Below are positions 1 to 6,500 of a stretch of 22,430 nt of DNA, one piece after another. Location: IMG/VR virus record IMGVR_UViG_3300011114_000075, positions 1 through 22,430 of that record; one strand, 5' to 3'. This DNA is from a virus. Position 1 is the first letter of the stretch. Every line of letters begins with the position of its first letter. Made by a program: the position numbers and the translations under genes. The notes beneath the pieces are model-generated. The model searched no databases, was not told the DNA's origin, and saw only the letters and a list, made by a program, of their open reading frames with translations.

Positions 1-1
1 T

Positions 2-121
2 ATAACAAAACAAGGTATATATGATATGGAATTAAGAGATGCTCAAGGTAATATAACTATTGGTGCTATTTTTAAAGCATTATCTGCTATGGGTTATAAA
101 TATCAAAATAGAGCAAAATAA
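2..121 (+). CDS. HTH (XRE-like) regulator, C-terminal fragment
   Basis: An open frame enters from the left edge and ends at TAA 119-121, giving 39 residues. The fragment contains KQGIYDMELRDAQGNITIG followed by AIFKALSAMGYKY. This pattern (recognition helix, short D/E-rich turn, 'G-x-I-T' strand start, then a helix ending in an 'AMGY' turn) resembles the C-terminal part of small XRE-type HTH proteins, especially the 'mobile mystery protein A' type. It is the only convincing plus-strand gene and it converges on the late operon. Its stop abuts the terminator that faces the other way. It could be a phage or host regulator or an antitoxin. The N-terminus lies outside the window, so the family is inferred from the tail alone. 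Confidence 0.6.
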   Translation: MTKQGIYDMELRDAQGNITIGAIFKALSAMGYKYQNRAK

Positions 122-152
122 AAAAAAGGGGGACAAGTAGAAACAAGTCCCC
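121..152 (-). terminator. Intrinsic terminator, distal of a tandem pair
   Basis: Read on the minus strand, GGGGAC (147-152) pairs with GTCCCC (129-134) around a 12-base loop. One C and a run of seven T (121-127) follow. The T-run is only on the minus-strand side, so it stops late-operon transcription before it runs into the convergent HTH gene. Confidence 0.85.
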
Positions 153-180
153 GAACCATTAGTATAATCTATACACAAAT

Positions 181-215
181 ATAATAAAAACTCCCCAGCT
201 TTTTACACTGAGGAG
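181..215 (-). terminator. Intrinsic terminator at the end of the late operon
   Basis: On the minus strand CTCCTCAG (208-215) pairs with CTGGGGAG (191-198) over eight base pairs including one G-U wobble. The loop is nine bases, and TTTTTATTAT follows (181-190). It lies 26 bases past the stop of the HExxH gene, the last gene of the operon. Confidence 0.87.
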
Positions 216-241
216 AACCTATGAACCAAGAAAAAACAACC

Positions 242-511
242 TTAAATTGACCCATCCTGTAAAGGCAAGTCAATAGTATCATCTATTTTCCTGTACCCTT
301 CTTTCCACAAAACCTTAGTCAAAGTTACACTTTTGCGAATTATGGTTTTTTCATCATCCTTAGGATTTACCAAATGCATCAATTCGTGGATTAAAACTTC
401 CATCATTTTACGACCCTTCAACCTTTCATCAATCTCAATTATACCATCACTGGATGAAATGCCATAGGCTTGTTCCTTACCTAGTTTGCGATATATGATT
501 TTGATTTTCAC
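242..511 (-). CDS. Small putative zinc metallopeptidase (HExxH)
   Basis: An 89-residue protein with a zincin-type HELMH motif at residues 42-46, in which the two histidines would bind zinc and the glutamate would be catalytic. The N-terminus (residues 1-30) looks like a strand pair and the helix around residues 35-50 carries the motif. No third zinc ligand is obvious. It starts at GTG 509-511, which overlaps the TGA stop of the upstream gene (508-510); no ATG in this frame lies upstream. It is the last gene before the tandem terminators. Small SprT-like or ImmA-like zincins occur in phages, but this is too short to assign to a family. The substrate is unknown; both processing of a structural protein and a host-directed role are possible. 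Confidence 0.7.
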   Translation of the reverse strand: MKIKIIYRKLGKEQAYGISSSDGIIEIDERLKGRKMMEVLIHELMHLVNPKDDEKTIIRKSVTLTKVLWKEGYRKIDDTIDLPLQDGSI

Positions 512-696
512 GATTTCAATAAGGCTTCATCTGGTCTTTCAATCTCTTTTACTACAATCCTTTGTCCACCTCTTAATTTGGCTAACATCTTAGAAACTGA
601 TTCTACTTCACTAATCATTTCTTGATACTTTTTTACCAACCAACTTTCTTGTTCGGCTATATTAAATTTATTCCAGTTCTTAGGCATTTTCATCAT
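508..696 (-). CDS. Hypothetical small helical protein
   Basis: A 62-residue charged protein that I do not recognise. Residues 12-45 look like one or two amphipathic helices rich in E, K, S and L, with a short basic stretch (KLRGGQR) after them. There is no signal peptide, membrane segment or metal motif. Starts at ATG 694-696, 691-693 and 685-687 are all in frame. The first overlaps the upstream TGA as ATGA, which favours coupling. Its own stop overlaps the GTG of the HExxH gene. Lying between the exonuclease and the zincin, it may assist either, but that is only positional inference. Confidence 0.7.
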   Translation of the reverse strand: MMKMPKNWNKFNIAEQESWLVKKYQEMISEVESVSKMLAKLRGGQRIVVKEIERPDEALLKS

Positions 697-1442
697 TTAT
701 CGGTTTTTGAATGGTATTTATTACAAGTATTGCATTTATATTGAATCCTAGTTAATCCTGTGGCAGTAATTACTTTGTTATTACGAATTAAATCATCACT
801 TCCACATTCAGGACAAGTGCCTCTATCTTCCCCAAAAATTACTCCATAATGTGTCTTTGGCTCAATATGATTCTTTAATTCAGCAAATACTTTCTCTAGC
901 AAAACAACATCTTTTTTGCAATATTTAATCATCTTTTCCATAGCAATTTTATCCTTGTGTAAAAGAATATCTTTCCACAGGGAATATTCGGTCTTTATCT
1001 TTTGACCTAAACCTAAATAATCTGCTATGTAATTAAGCCTGTTAGAATTAAATCTAAACTTTTGTCTTGCTACCTTTAATGTGTCAATAGTTAGATACTT
1101 AGGAAACATTGGAATGTGATGAAATAAACATCTTGTTCTAATCCAAGCCAAGTCAAATTTGTCGCCATTGTGTCCAACCATTTCGTTAGATAGATTTGCC
1201 ACCTCAATAAATTTAAGTAGCATTGCTTTATCGTTCTGCTTAGAATCCCATTGTAAAGAGTAAACTTCTTTTTCATCTTCCCATTTATAACAGATGCAAA
1301 TAATTGCACGTTCTTGAATAATGTTTGAATAATCAATGTTCTTTTTGTAACCAGCTTCCCAGAACAAACCAATATTCGGACTTGTTTCGATGTCGAAAAA
1401 TAGTCGCCTACGCTTGGTTTGAAGCGTTTTTGGAGTTGCCAT
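693..1442 (-). CDS. DEDD-family 3'-5' exonuclease (RNase H-like) with C-terminal zinc ribbon
   Basis: A 249-residue protein with the three Exo motifs of DnaQ/YprB-like nucleases. ExoI is FFDIET (D17, E19), ExoII is GHNGDKFDLAWI (probable catalytic D97, or D94) and ExoIII is YCKKD (Y174, D178), which is the DEDDy spacing. A zinc ribbon follows: CPEC at 210-213 and CNTC at 237-240. It should bind two metal ions and trim DNA or RNA 3' ends, with the ribbon aiding nucleic-acid binding. It is odd to find a replication or repair type enzyme after the endolysin in a late operon. It starts at ATG 1440-1442, 14 bases after the endolysin stop. The domain call is firm; the substrate is unknown. Confidence 0.85.
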   Translation of the reverse strand: MATPKTLQTKRRRLFFDIETSPNIGLFWEAGYKKNIDYSNIIQERAIICICYKWEDEKEVYSLQWDSKQNDKAMLLKFIEVANLSNEMVGHNGDKFDLAWIRTRCLFHHIPMFPKYLTIDTLKVARQKFRFNSNRLNYIADYLGLGQKIKTEYSLWKDILLHKDKIAMEKMIKYCKKDVVLLEKVFAELKNHIEPKTHYGVIFGEDRGTCPECGSDDLIRNNKVITATGLTRIQYKCNTCNKYHSKTDK

Positions 1443-1456
1443 ATTTTAGGTTTTTA

Positions 1457-2062
1457 TTATGCGAATGAATCCCTTACCAAGTCTGCTTCTGCTTCCCTTC
1501 TCACTACCAGCCCATCTAAGTTTTTATGTTCCCAATGTCTCTTACTCTTTTCAATCTCCTCTGCTATTCCTTCGTAATCTTTGTTCTTAACCATCTCAAC
1601 AATGGCTTTCATCTCTGCCCTTGAATCTCCTTCTAATTTGTTTCCTCTGTTGTAAACCATAGAAACTAATGCACCTTGAGTGTCCTCATTTAACGTTTCT
1701 AGTTCTGGATATATTGCCTTAGTTAATTTAAAATACTTAGGTATTGAACATTTAACAAAAACCTCGTAAGCTATATTGTATGAGATTTTAACCTGCATTA
1801 ATTCCCCTCTAAGCATTTGTTTGGCTTGTACCCCTTTAAGCCCAATAACCTTTCTTAATGGCTCTAAAAAGTTAGGCGTAAGCATATTACCCCAATCCTG
1901 AAAGAATTGTTTTTCGTTTATATATCCGCAATCATAACCCATCCCTATTGTAATACCAGATTCCCCTCCAGCCCAAATAGGGGATTGAAGTTTCTTTTCA
2001 TAAAATGCTCTACCTCCTACTTCAAATTGTATAATAAGGTCTATTGCTTTTTTGCTTAACAT
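1457..2062 (-). CDS. Endolysin, pesticin/T4-lysozyme-like muramidase
   Basis: A lysozyme-type glycosidase predicted to cut peptidoglycan at lysis. Counted from the start chosen here (201 residues), the catalytic Glu is E14 in IIQFEVGG. The second active-site segment is SGITIGMGYD with T38, matching the T4 E-D-T arrangement and the pesticin C-terminal domain. The conserved C-terminal part has YNRGNKLEGDSRAEMKAI. There is no signal peptide, so it needs the holin. The frame is open to ATG 2165-2167 (236 residues), but those 35 extra residues overlap the holin by 44 bases and precede the usual family start, so I prefer ATG 2060-2062 (MLSKKA). The gap to the holin stop is then 61 bases. Confidence 0.85.
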   Translation of the reverse strand: MLSKKAIDLIIQFEVGGRAFYEKKLQSPIWAGGESGITIGMGYDCGYINEKQFFQDWGNMLTPNFLEPLRKVIGLKGVQAKQMLRGELMQVKISYNIAYEVFVKCSIPKYFKLTKAIYPELETLNEDTQGALVSMVYNRGNKLEGDSRAEMKAIVEMVKNKDYEGIAEEIEKSKRHWEHKNLDGLVVRREAEADLVRDSFA

Positions 2063-2123
2063 AAGAATATTATTAATAAAATAATCCAAAGTATCAATGC
2101 ACCCTTTAAGATTATTTGTTGTT

Positions 2124-2318
2124 TCATTTGCTAAATTTATCAATAGTTGCAAGTCCACACCAAGCACAAACCAAATAGAAAATAAGGTCTGCTAAATGAG
2201 AATCCTTGCTAAAACAATAAACACCAAATAGGATGAATGACCCTATAAAAGCTAAAGTCCTTTTGTGGCTAATTGAACCTCGTTCATCTGCCAACATATT
2301 TTTAATAAATTCTACCAT
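2124..2318 (-). CDS. Putative holin, two membrane segments
   Basis: A 64-residue protein with two hydrophobic helices at about residues 22-37 and 42-59 joined by a short polar turn. A charged N-terminus (DERGSISHKR) and a basic C-terminus (DKFSK) flank them. This is the shape of class II holins, and it sits directly before the endolysin. Other small phage membrane proteins share the pattern, so 'holin' rests on topology and position. It starts at 2318, overlapping the upstream gene by 17 bases. The in-frame ATG 2295-2297 (MLADERG) would leave a 4-base gap and is a real alternative. Confidence 0.7.
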   Translation of the reverse strand: MVEFIKNMLADERGSISHKRTLAFIGSFILFGVYCFSKDSHLADLIFYLVCAWCGLATIDKFSK

Positions 2319-2838
2319 AATAACCGATTGAATATTGATTAGTTGTTGCCGATATTGTAAATAGGCTATTTTTAGCAGTTTTAAACCCTAAGCCTAGTCC
2401 TATACCCAATTTATTGTCAGATGCCCTTAAATCGCCTAATATACCCCAATAAACCTCGTTTTTGGATGGTGTTGTCCTAATAGATTCCACTATTATCGTT
2501 TTTTGACTTATATCAGCGTAAAATCCCCTATTTAAAATCTTGTTTTTAGAGATGGTATCGTTTATAATAAAAGTACTTGAATCCAGCTTTATAGTATCCG
2601 AGTAGGCTCTTATAAACGCATAATCTTGAACTATGCGTATTGTATCGTGGATTGTGGTCGTATCAATGCCCAAAACGACAAAAGGGATAGAATCCCCTTT
2701 AATAAATTTCTTCATTATGTCGTGCTTATAAATAGTATCGGTTTGGGTTACTATGATAGGCTCTATCTTATTATAATTCCCATTGAAAATGAAAAGGATT
2801 AATGCTGCAACTAACAATGTGATTACAATCTCTTTCAT
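2302..2838 (-). CDS. Membrane-anchored protein with beta-rich C-terminus, possible lysis accessory
   Basis: A 178-residue protein with an N-terminal hydrophobic helix at residues 4-18 that could be a signal anchor. It has no lipobox cysteine. The middle is rich in I, T and D (for example TQTDTIYKHD, GIDTTTIHDTIRIV) and likely forms beta strands or an extended stalk. The last 45 residues alternate glycine and hydrophobic residues (LGIGLGLGF, SIGYYGRIY), as in outer-membrane-like strands. It overlaps the upstream gene by ATGA (2835-2838) and lies two genes before the endolysin. That context and an envelope-spanning shape would fit a spanin-like role, but no family is recognised and the role is inference. 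Confidence 0.6.
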   Translation of the reverse strand: MKEIVITLLVAALILFIFNGNYNKIEPIIVTQTDTIYKHDIMKKFIKGDSIPFVVLGIDTTTIHDTIRIVQDYAFIRAYSDTIKLDSSTFIINDTISKNKILNRGFYADISQKTIIVESIRTTPSKNEVYWGILGDLRASDNKLGIGLGLGFKTAKNSLFTISATTNQYSIGYYGRIY

Positions 2839-3053
2839 TCTCTGTCTTGCTTATTTTGTAAAGCAATAGCCAAACCATTTAACGTAGCTTGGATTAGGTC
2901 AAGTTTCTTAGCAATAATGTCATCTTGTTTCTCAACCATACTTACCCTTACCTCAAGTTCTTTTAGTTTAAGGCTAACCTTAACATAAATACTTATTAAG
3001 CCGATAATGATAAATATGGCTTGACCTGCAATGAAAATAACCAATGACTGCAT
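2835..3053 (-). CDS. Small protein, N-terminal membrane helix plus coiled coil
   Basis: A 72-residue protein. Residues 4-26 are a strong membrane helix (VIFIAGQAIFIIIGLISIYV). Residues 30-68 are a charged heptad-like helix (LKELEVRVSMVEKQDDIIAK). The layout is the reverse of XhlA-type proteins, which have the membrane helix last, and similar to inner-membrane spanins. It starts at ATG 3051-3053, which shares one base with the TAA of the 48-residue gene, and it ends in ATGA with the next gene. A role in lysis is plausible from topology and neighbours only. Confidence 0.65.
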   Translation of the reverse strand: MQSLVIFIAGQAIFIIIGLISIYVKVSLKLKELEVRVSMVEKQDDIIAKKLDLIQATLNGLAIALQNKQDRE

Positions 3054-3199
3054 TAATCTACTTTTGCATCCTCTACTGGAGGATTTTGTTCTTCTGCAAT
3101 TTTGCCTAGAAATTGTAAAATAGGGTTAGCAAATTTTGCTGGGATTTCCAATAAATAAGCCTCTAATTCTTTGATGTTTGTTTCTGTTAAGTTTATCAT
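3053..3199 (-). CDS. Hypothetical 48-residue protein
   Basis: A short open frame from ATG 3197-3199 to TAA 3053-3055. It begins MINLTETNIKELEAYL and continues as a probable helix-turn-helix pair around residues 9-37, with a proline- and acid-rich end. Three points support it as a gene: its stop is joined to the next start as TAATG, it fills an otherwise empty 170-base gap, and a TAnnTTTG box lies just upstream. I do not recognise a family. Confidence 0.65.
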   Translation of the reverse strand: MINLTETNIKELEAYLLEIPAKFANPILQFLGKIAEEQNPPVEDAKVD

Positions 3200-3214
3200 A
3201 ATATTGATTTTTTA

Positions 3215-3222
3215 CAAATATA
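3215..3222 (-). promoter_or_regulatory. Promoter -7 box TATATTTG before the lysis genes
   Basis: On the minus strand TATATTTG (3222-3215) matches the Bacteroidetes TAnnTTTG element. It is followed by TAAAAAATC and then the ATG at 3199. The only upstream TTG (3248-3246) is 23 bases away, which is long. It could drive the membrane, holin and endolysin block. Confidence 0.45.
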
Positions 3223-3225
3223 AGA

Positions 3226-3552
3226 TTATTCTGCTATAATTTCCGCAATAGGAGTTTCAACAATTGTTTCAACAATCGGTTCTACAATTGGTGGAACATA
3301 TTCCCCTGTGATAGTTAAACCTAATGTAGTAGCTACCCAATCCCAAGCATAAGAATCTTGAGACCACTTTTGGTAGGCTTCGCCTGTCATAGTTAAATAT
3401 CCAACAGCTACAATTCCTAGAGTTTCATTTAGTAACCCATAGTAAAAGTCTGCTGAATAACCTAATGTTACATTAGTAGCATAGGAGTTAAGAATAGTGG
3501 CTTCAATGGACTTACCATTATTCCACATAGGAACTGATTTTATTACTTTCAT
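3226..3552 (-). CDS. Hypothetical protein downstream of the tail fibre
   Basis: A 108-residue protein that I do not recognise as a characterised family. Residues 1-84 look like a compact beta domain with many aromatics (for example FYYGLLNETLGIVAVGYLTM and WSQDSYAWDWVATTLGLTI). The last 22 residues are a V/I-E-P repeat (PIVEPIVETIVETPIAEI) with no obvious fold. It starts one base after the fibre stop and is followed by the promoter-like box before the next gene. Directly after a fibre, a fibre-attachment or chaperone role is possible but unproven. Confidence 0.65.
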   Translation of the reverse strand: MKVIKSVPMWNNGKSIEATILNSYATNVTLGYSADFYYGLLNETLGIVAVGYLTMTGEAYQKWSQDSYAWDWVATTLGLTITGEYVPPIVEPIVETIVETPIAEIIAE

Positions 3553-3553
3553 T

Positions 3554-6500
3554 TTATTTATTTTCTAGTTTATCTAATCTATCTTGTAATGATGTTATCA
3601 TTAATTGTTGTTCTTGAATGGCTTTTATATAAACTGCGTGTAATTGGCTATATTCAATACCCATTTTACCTGTTGATTCAGTTGTAAATACTGCTTCAGG
3701 TATTATTGCTTCCATCTCTTGTGCTATATTACCATTTTGCCTTCCTTCACCATAATTTTTATATTCATCAATAAAATCAAACCATACTGGATTCATTTTA
3801 ATTATTTCTTTTAAACCATATCCAATTGACTTAATGTTTTGTTTTACTGATATATCGGAAACAGGTGCAGATAAAGTACCACTTGCATCTGCTAATACTG
3901 CTCTACTTCCTGTACCTGCTAAATTGCTAAATGTAGCTGCACCTGTTGTTGCTCCTATGGTAAGTCTTGTAGTTCCACTTGTTCTAAAAGTAATAGGATG
4001 AGCTGTACTTGTGTTAATGGAAAGACCATTTGTATTATCAGGATAGATATATGAAGAAACAGAAGAATCAGAAGAATCTAGTACAATTGCACCTCCTTTA
4101 GTTGTTGCAGTACCTACTATTCTAAGTGTTGTTGCACCTGCAGAAACTGCTGAAACACTTGTTGTCCCCATTCCAACATTTCCACTATTTGTAGCAAAAT
4201 AACTATCTCCTGTAAATCTTCCTGTACCTGTAACATCTAGTGTATAAGTAGGAGTTATATTATTAATTCCAACTGAACCACTAAACAATGCCGCATAATT
4301 TATATTCGCATTATAACCATTAACTCCTATTCCATTAGTAAATGTAGTTAAACCTCCTGAAGCTATCGTTACATTAGTAGTTGAAGCAGAACCACCTAAA
4401 AATAAACCACCACCATTTGCATAAATTGAAATATACCCACTAGCTCCTGTATTTGTAATTGAAGTTGAACTTGTAAAGTTTAATCCACCTGTTCCACCAC
4501 CTAATGTTAATACTCCGCTTACTTTTGCAGTTCCGGTTACATCTAGTATAAAAGCAGAAGGTGCTCCACCAATACCAATCTTTGTAGCTTGTAAAGTTGA
4601 ACTAAACGTTCCTGCTCCTGCTTGAGTTATAGTAACAACAGTTCCTAATGTACTTGAATAAAATTCTAATAAACCTGCACTTGTTCTTCCGTTTTCAATG
4701 TTCCAATTTTTGCCTCCTATTCTATTATCTATTAATTGAAATAAAGGGAAATTATCACTTGATGTTGCTTGTACTGTAATATTTCCTGTACCACTAGCAA
4801 TAATGTTACCACCTGTTGTTAAAGTTGAACTAAATGTCTTAGCTCCTGCTATTGTTTGAGTTCCTGTTGTAACATAACCTGCTACTGAAGCACTAGCTGC
4901 TTGAGAACTAATTACTCCCGTTGAAGAATTATAAAATATAGGGCTAGTTGCACTTAATGAACCTAAAACAATATAAGCACTTGAATCTACTGAACCATCT
5001 GCTTTTAAGAATTGACTTGATGTTCCCCCTGTCTTAACAAAAGATGTAGCAGTTGCACTTGAATCAAAGGTTGCAGCACCCGTTGTATTCGCTATTGTTA
5101 AACCAAGACTACTTCCATTAGATAAAAGTATATCTCCTGCATTAGCATAAATCTGAGTAAGATTTGTAGATTGTACATATTGAAAACCAGCTGTTACACT
5201 ACCATTTAATAATAATCTTACCGCAGTAGAACCTGTTGTATTTTTGTTTTCAATACCTAACCAAGCATTTGCGTTTTCTCCCACATTTGCAGCTATATAA
5301 GTTACATATTGAGCCACCGCTTGTGTACCTATACCTAATTTCATATTGGTATTATCCCAATACAATCTTGTATTATTTTGAGCAATAGTTGAACCATTAC
5401 TAAACAATATAGAACCACTTGTTAAAGATGGCAAAGTAAACTTGCCGTTAAAAGTATTCCAATCCGTAGATGTTAAATAACCGCTAACCGATGTAGTAGC
5501 AGCCGCCATTGATATTGCAGGAGTTGTACCACCACTTGAAACAACTGGAGCAGTACCAGTAACCGAAGTAACAGTTCCGCTTCCTTTATTGTTAAAAGTA
5601 TTCCAATCAGTTGAAGTCAAATAACCACTTACGGAAGTTGTTGCCGCAGGGATTGAGATAGTATTTGTAGTTCTTACTAAAGGGCTAGAAAAGGTCAAAG
5701 GATATTCGTAATCAGTTCCACCTACCGCAGCAATGATTTGTCCTGATGAATTAGCTTTTAACATACTAGATGTAACAGTCTGATAAATAGAACCACCATA
5801 CGCTTGGATTGAACCAACAACAGTTAATTGTTGTGTCATAGGTATTACACCAATATTCCCTATTGCTACATTATTTGTGCCATCAATAGTAACAACCCCA
5901 CTCCCACCATTATTGATTAATATTTGACTAGCAGTTTCCACATTAGCTATTACTAAAGCCGTTGGAGTTACTTTTATATAAGAACCATCTGTTGAAGTAT
6001 AACCTGTTGTTGGATTGTGTAATCTTATCTCTACGCTTGTACTTATTGAAGTAAAGTCATAAACAGTTGTAGCACTTGAACCTTGAGGATTCAACGTATT
6101 AAAACCTATGTTATTATTGCTACTTTCTGGTACTGATAAAAAACCACCTAAAGCATTGTAGAAACTCAAATTACTAGCTGTACCTGTGCCTAATCTATTA
6201 TAGCCATAAACCATACCAAAAGAAGAATCATAATATATATTCGCTTGATATTGGTTTGCACTATCTGATGTTCTTACTTGAAGCCCTGTTGAACTAGAGT
6301 TTAATATACCTAAACTTGCGTTAGGGGTATTAGTGCCTATTCCTAGCCTTGAGGTTGAATTATCCCAATAAAAGTTAGCACTACCGCCCAAAGTAGTAGA
6401 ACCTCCGTTAAAGAATGCTACTTGACCACTAGAGCCACTCCCCCCAATCTTACCATTAAATGTACTCCAATCTGTTGAACTTAATTTACCTGTATTACTA

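Noticed and set aside
221-250. Nine-codon plus-strand ORF after AGGAG
   Set aside because: The AGGAG is one arm of the minus-strand terminator hairpin, and the ORF is too short and runs into an antisense gene.
2063-2167. Extended N-terminus of the endolysin (35 extra residues)
   Set aside because: It overlaps the holin by 44 bases and precedes the usual family start; the internal ATG at 2060-2062 fits better.
5444-6480. CRISPR-like or integration repeats in the fibre region
   Set aside because: The repeats are in-frame protein repeats within one long gene, with irregular spacing and no leader or cas genes.
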